Of a stretch of 64,000 nucleotides of DNA, positions 1 to 8,358 are shown piece by piece. The translations under genes and the position numbers were made by a program. Where the stretch lies: positions 868,001 to 932,000 of the forward strand of contig NZ_BHVZ01000001.1 of NCBI RefSeq assembly GCF_003865035.1, written 5' to 3'. The stretch's first letter is position 1, and the number at the start of each line of letters is the position of its first letter. The notes below the pieces were generated by a model, which had not been told where the DNA came from, searched no databases, and saw only the letters and a list, made by a program, of their open reading frames with translations. This DNA comes from Anaerotignum faecicola (lineage in GTDB: Bacteria; Bacillota; Clostridia; Lachnospirales; Anaerotignaceae).

Positions 1-953
1 GGTTTTTATGGTTGTGCTATCAGCGGTTTTCTTTGTTCCTATTGCTTGTTTTCGTATTGTCAGGAGGAGCGATATTGGCGGTGGGTTGTTCTTATTTCAA
101 AAAGCAAAATCAAGTCATGGAACAGGCGGTATCACAGATCAATGCGTATCTTGACGGCGATCACAATGCCCGTATTGAATGTGATGATGAGGGCGAACTA
201 TATCGGTTGTTTCATACCGTCAATTCTCTGGCGGCTGTCTTAAATGCTCACGCAGATAACGAACTCCGGGAAAAGGAATTTTTGAAAAATACAATCTCTG
301 ATATTTCCCATCAACTGAAAACACCGCTGGCTGCTTTGAATATTTATAATGGTCTGCTTCAAGACGGGGATATGGAATTAAGTGCTGTAAAAGAATTTGC
401 TGATTTATCCGAACAGGAACTTGACCGCATTGAAACGCTGGTGCAAAACTTGCTCAAGATTACAAAACTGGATGCCGGTGCCATTGTGCTGGAAAAGGCC
501 ACAGAGAATGTGGCGGATATGATGCGGGATATTGAACTGCATTTTGCATATAGAGCCAGACAGGAAAAGAAGAAAATCATTCTGTCTGGCTCGGATTATC
601 TTTCTCTTTTCTGTGATCGTGATTGGCTGTCTGAGGCAATCGACAATATTGTGAAAAATGCGTTTGACCATACGGAAAGTGGTGCTGTCATTGGCATTAC
701 ATGGAGGGCGTTGCCATCAGGTATTCAAATTGTGGTAAAGGACAATGGATGTGGCATCCACCCGGAAGATATACACCATATTTTCAAGCGTTTTTATCGC
801 AGCCGTTTTTCAAAAGATACACAGGGTATCGGTCTGGGCCTTCCGCTTGCGAAAGCAGTCATTGAAGCACATGGAGGAGCAATCGAGGTAGACAGTGAAT
901 TGGGCAGAGGGACAAGTTTCACGATAAATTTTCTGATTCCTACAAAATTGTAG
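1..953 (+). CDS. Sensor histidine kinase, 5' end outside window
   Basis: Membrane sensor kinase of a two-component system. The frame is open to the left window edge (readable from base 3), so the true start lies upstream and the TTG at 12 is only an internal codon. Counting from base 12, one membrane segment spans about residues 6-26. A HAMP-like linker follows, then an H-box (SHQLKTPLAA, phospho-acceptor His near residue 100), an N-box (DNIVKNAFDHT) and G-boxes (DNGCGI, GIGLGLPLAK). An ABC exporter follows about 110 bp downstream. Kinase plus exporter is the usual arrangement of antimicrobial-peptide sensing and detoxification modules, so a cognate response regulator probably lies upstream. 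The ligand cannot be read from the sequence. Confidence 0.9.
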   Translation, partial: FLWLCYQRFSLFLLLVFVLSGGAILAVGCSYFKKQNQVMEQAVSQINAYLDGDHNARIECDDEGELYRLFHTVNSLAAVLNAHADNELREKEFLKNTISDISHQLKTPLAALNIYNGLLQDGDMELSAVKEFADLSEQELDRIETLVQNLLKITKLDAGAIVLEKATENVADMMRDIELHFAYRARQEKKKIILSGSDYLSLFCDRDWLSEAIDNIVKNAFDHTESGAVIGITWRALPSGIQIVVKDNGCGIHPEDIHHIFKRFYRSRFSKDTQGIGLGLPLAKAVIEAHGGAIEVDSELGRGTSFTINFLIPTKL

Positions 954-999
954 GATGATTGTAGGGTTACAGTAATATTTCAGTGCTATTCTTTCAATC

Positions 1000-1028
1000 G
1001 TAGACAGGAAATGAACTTACCTGTCTAC
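1000..1028. promoter_or_regulatory. Inverted repeat between kinase and ABC genes
   Basis: A perfect 9-bp inverted repeat (GTAGACAGG with CCTGTCTAC) is separated by 11 bases, 34 bp before the ABC ATPase start. No T-tract follows, so it looks more like a regulator-binding dyad or mRNA hairpin than a terminator. Control by the adjacent two-component system is inference. Confidence 0.45.
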
Positions 1029-1061
1029 ATCGCAAGAACATAAGAAAGAGGTGTTTGCACT

Positions 1062-1745
1062 ATGAATTTATTAGAGGTCAAGAATATTTGTAAGACATAT
1101 GGCAGCGGTGAAACTGCTGTAAAAGCGCTTAGGAATGTTAGCTTTTCTGTTCCTAAGGGAGAATATGTGGCAATCGTCGGAGAATCTGGTTCGGGTAAAA
1201 GCACACTGCTGAATATGATCGGTGCGCTGGATATGCCAATTTCGGGAAAGGTGCTGATTGATGGTAAGGACATTTTTTCCATGAATGACCGAAAACTGAC
1301 GGTATTTCGCCGCAGGAATATCGGCTTTATCTTTCAGGCGTTTAACCTTATCCCGGAGTTGACGGTGGAACAAAATATGATTTTTCCGCTGTTGCTGGAT
1401 TATCAAAAGCCGGACAAGAGATATTTGGAGGAACTGCTGACGGTTTTGAATTTGAAAGATCGTCGTAATCATTTACCCAGTCAGCTTTCCGGCGGTCAAC
1501 AGCAGAGAGTGGCGATTGGCCGCGCATTGATTACCCGTCCTTCTCTGATTCTGGCAGACGAGCCAACAGGAAATTTGGACTCACAAAACAGCAGTGAGGT
1601 CATAGCATTGCTCAAAGAAACATCGAAAAAATACGAGCAGACCATCATTATGATTACCCACAACCGCAGTATTGCGCAAACGGCAGACCGGGTATTACAG
1701 GTGTCGGATGGCACTTTGACTGATTTTGGGAGGTGCCGTGAATGA
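1062..1745 (+). CDS. ABC transporter ATP-binding protein (MacB/LolD type)
   Basis: Cytoplasmic ATPase that powers the adjacent FtsX-type permease. It has Walker A GESGSGKST (residues 40-48), Q-loop region FQAFNL, signature LSGGQQQR (142-149), Walker B LILADEP (about 162-168) and a His switch (MITHN). At 227 residues it is normal for the MacB/LolD/VexB branch. The ATG at 1062 follows an AAAGAGG box. Its stop overlaps the permease start as ATGA (1742-1745), so the two are translationally coupled. With the upstream kinase it most likely forms a peptide or lipid-II-drug export module. The substrate is unknown. Confidence 0.93.
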   Translation: MNLLEVKNICKTYGSGETAVKALRNVSFSVPKGEYVAIVGESGSGKSTLLNMIGALDMPISGKVLIDGKDIFSMNDRKLTVFRRRNIGFIFQAFNLIPELTVEQNMIFPLLLDYQKPDKRYLEELLTVLNLKDRRNHLPSQLSGGQQQRVAIGRALITRPSLILADEPTGNLDSQNSSEVIALLKETSKKYEQTIIMITHNRSIAQTADRVLQVSDGTLTDFGRCRE

Positions 1746-4075
1746 AAAGCTATCTTAGTCTCATTCCCATCTCCGCAAAGGTGCGCAAGCGGCAAAATCG
1801 TATGACTGTCTTGTGTATTATCATTTCGGTGTTTCTTGTCACAGCTATTTTCAGTGTTGCTGACATGATGATACGAACAGAAAGCGATTTTATGATAAGT
1901 AACCACGGAAACTGGCACATTGCAATAAAAAATATTTCACAGAACAATGTGGATGAAATCAGTAATCGTTCAGATGTTACAGCAGTTGGTGTAGCTTCTC
2001 AATTTAATTTTGAAGGAGAACAACCGTACCGAGTCAACGAAAAACGAACTGTTTTGTATGGCACCGATGAAGTCTATATTACTCAGATTTCAAATGGAAT
2101 TGTAGAAGGAACATTTCCGGCAAATGATGAGGAAGTTATGCTTACACCTAATTCTGTAACTGCTTTAGGAGTACAGCTTGGGGATAGTGTAACCTTACAT
2201 ACCCCTGCTGGAGATCGGACATTTACAATCTCTGGCTTTGGCACAGATGATGAAAGCTATTATAACAATCAGACTTATTTGATAGGCTCGTATCTGACAC
2301 AAAGTGCATTTACTTCTGTTATGGCACAAAACGGAGTAACAAACAATGAGTTGACTTATTATGTGCAGTTTGAAAGTGCAGCGAAAGCGGCAAATGCAAT
2401 AACAGAACTACAGACACAGTACCAATTATCCGATGGGAGTATTTCTGAAAATACCGGCGTTATGGGCATGGCTGGGCAAAGCAACAATACAGCGATGCAG
2501 AGTATGTACGGATTGGCAGCAATTCTATTTGTTTTAGTGTTGTTGGCAGGAATATTGATGATTTCTGGCAGTATGAATAGCATCATTGCGCAACGAACTC
2601 AATTTTTTGGAATGTTGCGTTGCATTGGTGCAAGTCGTCAACAAATTATCCGCTTTGTCCGTTTGGAGGCATTGAACTGGTGTAAAACCGCGGTACCTAT
2701 TGGAGTGGTTTTTGGAACAATAATTAGTTGGATTATTTGTGCCACACTTCATTATGGAATTGGTGGAGAATTTTCTACAACACCAGTCTTTCAGATCAGC
2801 CCTGTTGGACTTATCAGTGGTGTAGTTGTTGGAGTGGTAACAGTATTTTTAGCAGCACAATCCCCAGCAAAGCGGGCTGCTAAAGTTTCACCCATATCTG
2901 CGGTTTCTGGCAATGTAGATAATAAATCTTCTGTTAAACACGCTATCAAGTTTAGCTTAGGAAAAATTGATAATTCACTTGGCATACATCATGCGGTTGA
3001 AAAAAAGAAAAACTGGTTTCTGATGACGGCTTCCTTTGCACTGACTATTATGCTGGTTTTTTCTTTTTCTGTAATTTTAGATTTTGCAAAGCAACTTGTT
3101 CCATCGTTGAGTGTCACATCAGCCGATATAGCATTATCCAGTTATGCAAATAAAATGGATATTGAGCGCAACCTGGTCGATGAAATCAAAAAAATAGATG
3201 GGGTTGCAAATGCTTATGGAAGTAGCTATGTAGAAAACATTCCTGCAACATCTTCAAGAGCAGGAATAGACCATATCAATATTGTTTCTTATGATGATAC
3301 ACTTCTGGATTACTCAAAAGGTAGTATTGCTCAGGGATCATTAGATACAGTTTACGGGAACAGTAACAAAGTGGCAACCGTATTTAATAGAAACAATTCC
3401 TTGCACATCGGTGATACCATCCAGTTTGCAGGCGAAGAAGTTGAGATTACTTGCGCTCTATCACAAGGGTTATTCGGAGATGATTTGATTATTATTTGCT
3501 CACAGGAAACATTTGACCGTATCATGGGCGGTACAAAGTATGGTCTTATTGGAATTCAGTTAGATTCAAACGCTACTGAAGAAACAATAGCAGAAATTAG
3601 AAGTCTTGAAAACGATGATATTATCATTACAGATCAGCGTGAAGGCAATAAACAAAATAATGCTACATATTGGGCTGCACGAATTGTTTGTTATGGCTTC
3701 TTAGCTATTATCGGAGTTATTTCGCTGTTTAATATCGTCAATAGTATCTCTATGAGTGTATCTGCACGAATTAAGCAGTATGGTGCAATGCGAGCTGTTG
3801 GTATGGATAATAGGCAGCTTAAACGAATGATTTCTGCGGAAGCGTACACCTATGCAATTTCTGGTTTGATAGTTGGATGTGGCATTGGACTCCCGCTTAG
3901 TCGATTTTTATATAATCGTCTAATTACACATTATTTTGGAATTGAGTGGAGATTTCCTATCCTTTGGTTTGGAATTGTCGTTGCCTTTATCTTCATATCT
4001 GCTATTGTGTCCGTTTATGCTCCTGCAAAGAGAATTCGCAATATGCCAATTACTGCAACCATCAACGAATTATAG
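1742..4075 (+). CDS. FtsX-like ABC transporter permease
   Basis: Membrane partner of the preceding ATPase, 777 residues. It has an N-terminal membrane segment (about 18-38), a large extracytoplasmic MacB-like domain (about 45-240) and three membrane helices (about 255-370). A second anchor lies near 425-445, followed by another external domain and three C-terminal helices (about 640-765). This tandem-FtsX layout is typical of bacterial antimicrobial-peptide exporters. The stop is followed within 120 bp by a strong terminator. Base composition is clearly more AT-rich than the genes after 6,400, which suggests cargo acquired from another source. Confidence 0.9.
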   Translation: MKSYLSLIPISAKVRKRQNRMTVLCIIISVFLVTAIFSVADMMIRTESDFMISNHGNWHIAIKNISQNNVDEISNRSDVTAVGVASQFNFEGEQPYRVNEKRTVLYGTDEVYITQISNGIVEGTFPANDEEVMLTPNSVTALGVQLGDSVTLHTPAGDRTFTISGFGTDDESYYNNQTYLIGSYLTQSAFTSVMAQNGVTNNELTYYVQFESAAKAANAITELQTQYQLSDGSISENTGVMGMAGQSNNTAMQSMYGLAAILFVLVLLAGILMISGSMNSIIAQRTQFFGMLRCIGASRQQIIRFVRLEALNWCKTAVPIGVVFGTIISWIICATLHYGIGGEFSTTPVFQISPVGLISGVVVGVVTVFLAAQSPAKRAAKVSPISAVSGNVDNKSSVKHAIKFSLGKIDNSLGIHHAVEKKKNWFLMTASFALTIMLVFSFSVILDFAKQLVPSLSVTSADIALSSYANKMDIERNLVDEIKKIDGVANAYGSSYVENIPATSSRAGIDHINIVSYDDTLLDYSKGSIAQGSLDTVYGNSNKVATVFNRNNSLHIGDTIQFAGEEVEITCALSQGLFGDDLIIICSQETFDRIMGGTKYGLIGIQLDSNATEETIAEIRSLENDDIIITDQREGNKQNNATYWAARIVCYGFLAIIGVISLFNIVNSISMSVSARIKQYGAMRAVGMDNRQLKRMISAEAYTYAISGLIVGCGIGLPLSRFLYNRLITHYFGIEWRFPILWFGIVVAFIFISAIVSVYAPAKRIRNMPITATINEL

Positions 4076-4151
4076 TTTCATATGTTAATCTGCCGGACGA
4101 CGGCAAAAGAAAAAAAGCCGTCGTAGAGCAGACAATTTGACACGCCCATTT

Positions 4152-4190
4152 GAAACGGCGGCTTTGATTTTCAGAGCCGCCGTTTCTTTG
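4152..4190 (+). terminator. Rho-independent terminator after the ABC operon
   Basis: A 12-bp perfect stem (GAAACGGCGGCT pairing with AGCCGCCGTTTC) has an 11-base loop and is followed by a T-rich run. It ends the kinase/ABC transcription unit. A second palindrome (GCGCGCC/GGGCGCGC) lies just downstream at about 4,194-4,211, directly before the group II intron. Confidence 0.8.
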
Positions 4191-4219
4191 GTTTGCGCGC
4201 CATGGGCGCGCTCTAATGG

Positions 4220-6052
4220 GTGCGAGTCCCGAACATGCCCGGGTGGTGGGAAATGTATAGCCGAACAGCAAGGGTGTTCATCGTGAGGTGGAATCTGAAG
4301 GAAGCTGTAGGCAAATCTCTGGTCCGACGGACAGAAATCGCATATAAGGCTAGGCTACGAGAGATAAGTTGGCCAAAAGCAACAAAGTCTAATAACTACC
4401 ACATTTGTAGTAGCAGAGTAGATGCGGCGGATATATGGAGAGAAAGAGCGTGCACCTTAAGCGTGGAGGTCTCACAGGGGTTTCATTAGCCTAGTAATAA
4501 CGAACTGTGAGAAGTCAGCCGAGCCCATAGTAGTGAAGAAGTTTCTGTAATGGAGATGGAGCGAAGGGGCGAACAATCAATAAGTTTGAGTATGTCTCGC
4601 ATTGCAGAAATGACAACATCTGCCGTAACCAATCGGGTAAAGGGTGGTCAAATCAAGCGAGGCGGAAAGGAAAGAACGCATGGACACAAGCAATCTAATG
4701 GAGCAGATACTCTCTAGCGATAATCTCAACAGAGCATATCTGCAAGTCGTACGAAACAAAGGTGCAGAGGGAGTGGACGGAATGAAGTACACAGAACTCA
4801 AGGAGCATCTGATAAGGAGCGGCGAAATCATCAAGGAACAGTTGAGGACAAGAAAATATAAACCTCAACCAGTACGAAGAGTGGAGATACCAAAGCCTGA
4901 TGGTGGTGTCAGAAACCTAGGAGTACCAACAGTAACAGATAGATTCATACAACAAGCTATTGCACAGGTCTTAACACCAATATATGAGGAACAGTTCCAT
5001 GACCATAGTTATGGATTTAGACCGAATAGATGTGCACAGCAAGCAATCCTAACAGCACTAGATATAATGAATGACGGTAATGATTGGATTGTAGACATTG
5101 ACTTGGAAAAGTTCTTTGACACGGTAAATCATGACAAACTTATGACTATCATAGGTAGAACCATTAAAGATGGAGATGTTATTTCTATCATTAGAAAATA
5201 TCTTGTCAGTGGAATCATGATTGATGATGAATATGAGGATTCCATCGTGGGAACACCACAAGGAGGAAACCTTTCGCCACTATTGGCAAATATCATGTTA
5301 AATGAACTCGATAAGGAAATGGAGAAAAGAGAGCTTAACTTCGTACGATATGCAGATGACTGTATTATTATGGTTGGAAGTGAAATGTCTGCTAACAGAG
5401 TCATGAGGAATATCTCACGATTTATTGAAGAGAAACTAGGGCTTAAGGTTAACATGACCAAAAGTAAAGTAGATAAACCGCAAGGATTAAAATATCTCGG
5501 ATTTGGATTTTACTTTGACCGAAGAGCACAACAGTTTAAGGCTAAACCACATGCAAAATCAGTAGCAAAGTTTAAGCGAAGAATGAAAGAACTCACATGC
5601 CGTAGCTGGGGTGTCAGCAACAGTTATAAAGTTGAGAAACTCAACCAGCTCATCAGAGGGTGGATTAACTACTTCAAGATAGGAAGTATGAAAACACTCT
5701 GTGCAAAGCTTGATTCGAACATTCGATATAGACTGCGCATGTGTATATGGAAACATTGGAAAACTCCACAAAACCGTGAAAAGAACCTTATAAAACTTGG
5801 AATTGACAGAAATACGGCAAGGCGGGTTGCTTATACAGGACACAGAATCGCTTATGTTTGTAATAAAGGAGCCGTAAATGTTGCAATAAACAACAAGAGA
5901 TTAGCCTCGTTTGGATTAGTCTCAATGTTAGATTACTACACCGAAAGGTGTGTTACTTGTTAAGTTGATTGAACCGCCGTGTACCGAACGGTACGCACGG
6001 TGGTGTGAGAGGTCGGAATTTCTCAAATTAAGAGAAATTCCTCCTACTCGAT
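4220..6052 (+). mobile_element. Group II intron with maturase, probably class C
   Basis: A self-splicing retroelement of about 1.83 kb. The proposed 5' end is GTGCGAG at 4220. Domain V is recognisable near 5,971-6,005 as a stem with a GTACCGAACGGTAC hairpin. Domain VI is a hairpin at about 6,015-6,041 followed by the 3' end CTACTCGAT. The encoded protein is in domain IV. The intron sits just downstream of a terminator stem-loop, and its protein lacks an endonuclease domain; both are hallmarks of bacterial class C introns. End points are inferred from consensus and may be off by a few bases. Confidence 0.85.
4680..5963 (+). CDS. ltrA: Group II intron reverse transcriptase/maturase
   Basis: Multifunctional protein of the group II intron, 427 residues. 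It reverse-transcribes intron RNA and helps it fold for splicing. The RT domain shows blocks IPKPDGGVR, FFDTVNHD, GTPQGGNLSP and the catalytic YADD. A maturase (GIIM) region follows with the pattern LIRGWINYFK. No HNH endonuclease motif follows, so the protein is short, as in class C introns that target DNA at terminators. The start chosen is ATG 4680 after GGAAAGGAAAG. An in-frame extension to 4644 lacks a ribosome binding site. Confidence 0.95.
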   Translation: MDTSNLMEQILSSDNLNRAYLQVVRNKGAEGVDGMKYTELKEHLIRSGEIIKEQLRTRKYKPQPVRRVEIPKPDGGVRNLGVPTVTDRFIQQAIAQVLTPIYEEQFHDHSYGFRPNRCAQQAILTALDIMNDGNDWIVDIDLEKFFDTVNHDKLMTIIGRTIKDGDVISIIRKYLVSGIMIDDEYEDSIVGTPQGGNLSPLLANIMLNELDKEMEKRELNFVRYADDCIIMVGSEMSANRVMRNISRFIEEKLGLKVNMTKSKVDKPQGLKYLGFGFYFDRRAQQFKAKPHAKSVAKFKRRMKELTCRSWGVSNSYKVEKLNQLIRGWINYFKIGSMKTLCAKLDSNIRYRLRMCIWKHWKTPQNREKNLIKLGIDRNTARRVAYTGHRIAYVCNKGAVNVAINNKRLASFGLVSMLDYYTERCVTC

Positions 6053-6093
6053 CGTCTACGCTAAACCAACGACGACCTAACACCGTGTAAATC

Positions 6094-6140
6094 CACGGCG
6101 GCACATAGGAGGATTGCCGCCGTGTCTATTTTTGCCTTTT
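6094..6140 (+). terminator. Terminator downstream of the intron
   Basis: A 10-bp perfect stem (CACGGCGGCA with TGCCGCCGTG, 6094-6103 and 6115-6124) is followed by T-rich sequence. It resembles the terminator at 4152 in stem composition. From here to 6360 no gene is visible. The stretch holds a T-run after GTCCGGGCGC near 6,270-6,287 that matches part of the attenuator at 35,340. Confidence 0.7.
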
Positions 6141-6360
6141 TTCACAGTCCCCATGACCTGCACCAGCTAAAAAAAGCCTGTTCCCAGCAGCGGAGCAATG
6201 CGGTCAGAAGTATGCACTATACCATGTAACTAAACAGCAAAATATACTCTATTACGCTCGTATGGCTTTATGCCGTCCGGGCGCTTTTTTGTCTCTATGG
6301 AGCCGGAACATCGGGTCAGCATGGCCCGAACTTTATCCCCGGTGCCGTTCTCCGCCGCCC

Positions 6361-6390
6361 CATTCAGATTTTCCCGAAAAAATCTGAATG
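6361..6390 (+). promoter_or_regulatory. Hairpin immediately before the sigma gene RBS
   Basis: A 12-bp perfect inverted repeat (CATTCAGATTTT and AAAATCTGAATG, 6-base loop) ends at the first base of the GGAGGAAAGG ribosome binding site. Stacking this stem next to the RBS could tune initiation of the gene at 6403, or the repeat may be a DNA operator. Confidence 0.45.
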
Positions 6391-6402
6391 GAGGAAAGGC
6401 AG

Positions 6403-6816
6403 ATGGAAGTTACCATCAATTATAACGGACAAGCTGTGGCCGTGGAGGTCACGCTGGAAGTCTATGAATTTCTTGACCGGGCCGATCACAAAACGGAGAA
6501 CCTGTTCCATGAACAGCGGCGGCATTGGGATGGCCGGGAGTTTGACGAGTACATCATTACCACCGAGGGTATAGGAGCCTACGGCGAAACGCCGGAAGAA
6601 TACCTTTGCCGCATGGAAACGCTGCATGAGCTGATGGCTGTTCTGGACACCTGTACCGAGGCCCAGCGCCGCCGGTTCCTGCTCTATGCGCTTGACGGGC
6701 TGAGCCTTGCAGAGATCGGTGTGCTGTGCGGCTGCTCCAAAGTGGCTGTTTATCAAAGTGTGGAGGCGGTCAGAAAAAAATTTATAAAATTCTTTGAAAA
6801 CAGGCTTAACGAATGA
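6403..6816 (+). CDS. Sigma-70-like regulator with region 4 HTH
   Basis: DNA-binding regulator of 137 residues. Its C-terminal part (about residues 85-130) has a sigma region 4 helix-turn-helix pattern: RRRFLLYALDGLSLAEIG, then a recognition helix (CSKVAVYQSVEAVRKK). The start is ATG 6403, six bases after GGAGGAAA; an ATG at 6388 overlaps that RBS and is unlikely. It is the first of three successive sigma-like genes before the mobilization genes. In related Firmicutes elements such proteins are thought to control transfer and replication operons. That role is inferred here. Confidence 0.8.
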   Translation: MEVTINYNGQAVAVEVTLEVYEFLDRADHKTENLFHEQRRHWDGREFDEYIITTEGIGAYGETPEEYLCRMETLHELMAVLDTCTEAQRRRFLLYALDGLSLAEIGVLCGCSKVAVYQSVEAVRKKFIKFFENRLNE

Positions 6817-6919
6817 CCTGTTTTCTGGCTACCAAGTGAAAGGGATCAGTTCCCTTATCTCAGCGAGGGGCGGACAGCGGACGAGCTGTCCGCCTCTCCG
6901 ATTTTCAGGAGGTAAGCCT

Positions 6920-7372
6920 ATGAAAACAATCAATCTGCGGTGGATGTATCCACACTACCGGCATGACGAGTTTGTGGATGTTACGGACGAGGTATGGGCA
7001 GCGATGTATCAGGCCCAGCGGGAGATGGAGAACTATGAGCGTCGGAAAGTCTACCACCGCGCCTACTACTCTCTGGACGCATACAGCTGGCTGGAAAATT
7101 ACGCACTGGAACACAGCAGATCACCGGAAGATATTTTGCTGGAACGAGAAGAAATGACCACGCGACTGCGCCTGATTGCAGCTCTGCCGGTGGCTCTGGC
7201 TCATGCCACTCCGGCACAGTCCCGCCGTGTTCACGCCTACTACATTGCTGGTATCAAGCAGCCGGAAATCTCTCGGATAGAGGGCGTCCACAGCAGCAAG
7301 GTTAGCGTTGCCATCCGCCGGGGTCTGCGGAATATGCGCCGCTGCTATGATGACCTTTTTCAAACAGAGTGA
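6920..7372 (+). CDS. Sigma-70 family-like regulator
   Basis: 150 residues, started at ATG 6920 after AGGAGG (6907-6912). An upstream extension to 6794 is out of context and lacks an RBS. The C-terminal half has the sigma region 4 pattern: ALPVALAHATPAQSRRVHAY, then GIKQPEISRIEGVHSSKVSV. It is a paralogue of the next gene: both begin M-(K/Q)-TINL and share a YYS/FYSLD segment and an LxxxE(E)xxxxxxL lead-in to the HTH. The role is presumed transcriptional control of the element. Confidence 0.78.
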   Translation: MKTINLRWMYPHYRHDEFVDVTDEVWAAMYQAQREMENYERRKVYHRAYYSLDAYSWLENYALEHSRSPEDILLEREEMTTRLRLIAALPVALAHATPAQSRRVHAYYIAGIKQPEISRIEGVHSSKVSVAIRRGLRNMRRCYDDLFQTE

Positions 7373-7382
7373 GGGCATGCCT

Positions 7383-7844
7383 ATGCAGACCATCAATCTC
7401 AAACAATATTATCCATTTTGCAAAGAGGACATTTTTGTGGAGGTGTCCGATGAGATCATCGAAGCGTTTCTTCTGGACAAGAGAGCCGAGGCCGCCAGAG
7501 ATCGCAAGATGTTCCGGTATAAGGCGTTTTATTCCCTCGATTGTAACGATGGAATCGAAAATGCCGCCATCGGCTGGGCGCAGCCATCGCCGGAGGACTA
7601 CCTGATAGAAAAAGAAGAATTAGCCGAATACGAAGAACTGATACGGCGATTGTATGAAGCAATTTCTTCCCTGCCGCCTATGCAGGCCCGCCGTGTCCAC
7701 GCCCGCTATATGCTGGGTATGAAAGTGAAAGATATTGCCGCAATGGAGGGTATCACGCCATCACAGGCGGGAAAATCCATCCATGCCGCACTGCGGAGGC
7801 TGCGCCGGTACTTTGCTCGACAGAAATGGACGGTCAATCTATGA
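7383..7844 (+). CDS. Sigma-70 family-like regulator, paralogue of 6920 gene
   Basis: 153 residues from ATG 7383, chosen because MQTINLKQYY matches the start of the neighbouring paralogue. The in-frame ATG at 7377 is an alternative. The C-terminal HTH reads ISSLPPMQARRVHARYMLG then MKVKDIAAMEGITPSQAG. It overlaps no neighbour but is only 10 bases from the previous stop, so the two are probably one operon. The tandem duplication has diverged strongly in the N-terminal halves. Confidence 0.78.
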   Translation: MQTINLKQYYPFCKEDIFVEVSDEIIEAFLLDKRAEAARDRKMFRYKAFYSLDCNDGIENAAIGWAQPSPEDYLIEKEELAEYEELIRRLYEAISSLPPMQARRVHARYMLGMKVKDIAAMEGITPSQAGKSIHAALRRLRRYFARQKWTVNL

Positions 7845-7872
7845 GTATTTCCAAAGAAAAGAGGTGCCTGAC

Positions 7873-8163
7873 ATGAACGAAAAAATTACAGCCCACTCCT
7901 CAAAAGAAGAACGGGAGAAAGTCCTGAAGGAGATTCGGCAGCTTGAAAACCGAAAGAAGATTTTGGAGAACAAGCAGCGGAACGAAGAACGCAGGGTTCG
8001 CACCCGCCGCCTGATTGAGCGTGGGGCCGTTTTGGAGGGCATTTTCCCTCTGGCCCCCGACCTTCCCGGCGTAGAGGTCAAAGCGTTCCTGATTGCCCTG
8101 TCCCATCTTCCGGGGGCGGCAGAACTGGCCGCAAAACTGCCGAAATCCGGGGACAAGCCGTAA
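7873..8163 (+). CDS. DUF3847 family protein, relaxase accessory
   Basis: A small charged protein of 96 residues with a long helical, probably coiled-coil, N-terminal half (Lys/Glu/Arg-rich, about residues 5-55). The C-terminus is conserved (PGVEVKAFLIAL, then AAELAAKLP). The start at ATG 7873 follows GAGGTG. Proteins of this family usually sit immediately before MobA/MobL relaxases. They are plausible relaxosome accessory or oriT-binding proteins, but the activity is not demonstrated from sequence. Confidence 0.75.
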   Translation: MNEKITAHSSKEEREKVLKEIRQLENRKKILENKQRNEERRVRTRRLIERGAVLEGIFPLAPDLPGVEVKAFLIALSHLPGAAELAAKLPKSGDKP

Positions 8164-8165
8164 GT

Positions 8166-8215
8166 CCCTTGTTTACAAGGGCGCACTTATACACCGTTGC
8201 CGGTGTCGTGCGCCC
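8166..8215 (-). other. IncQ/MOBQ-type origin of transfer (oriT)
   Basis: On the minus strand an inverted repeat (ACACCG-gcaa-CGGTGT) is followed by A-TAAGTGCGCCCT. This is the same layout as the IncQ/R1162 oriT, where a hairpin precedes TAAATGCGCCCT with the nick in the GCGCCC stretch. An outer stem (GGGCGCAC with GTGCGCCC, 8179-8186 and 8208-8215) and a palindrome CCCTTG-ttta-CAAGGG (8166-8181) flank it. It lies directly upstream of the MobA/MobL gene, the expected place. Confidence 0.8.
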
Positions 8216-8358
8216 TGCCGGGGGCTGTTGCGCTCTCCGAGCGCGATGGGGCGCTACACTCCCCAAACCCCTTGTGCGCTCTGCGCAGCCAAACACCCGC
8301 TTTGCGTTTGTCCGGCTCCACAGAGCCTGTCATCCCTCACTGAAAGGAGGTGTTCCCC

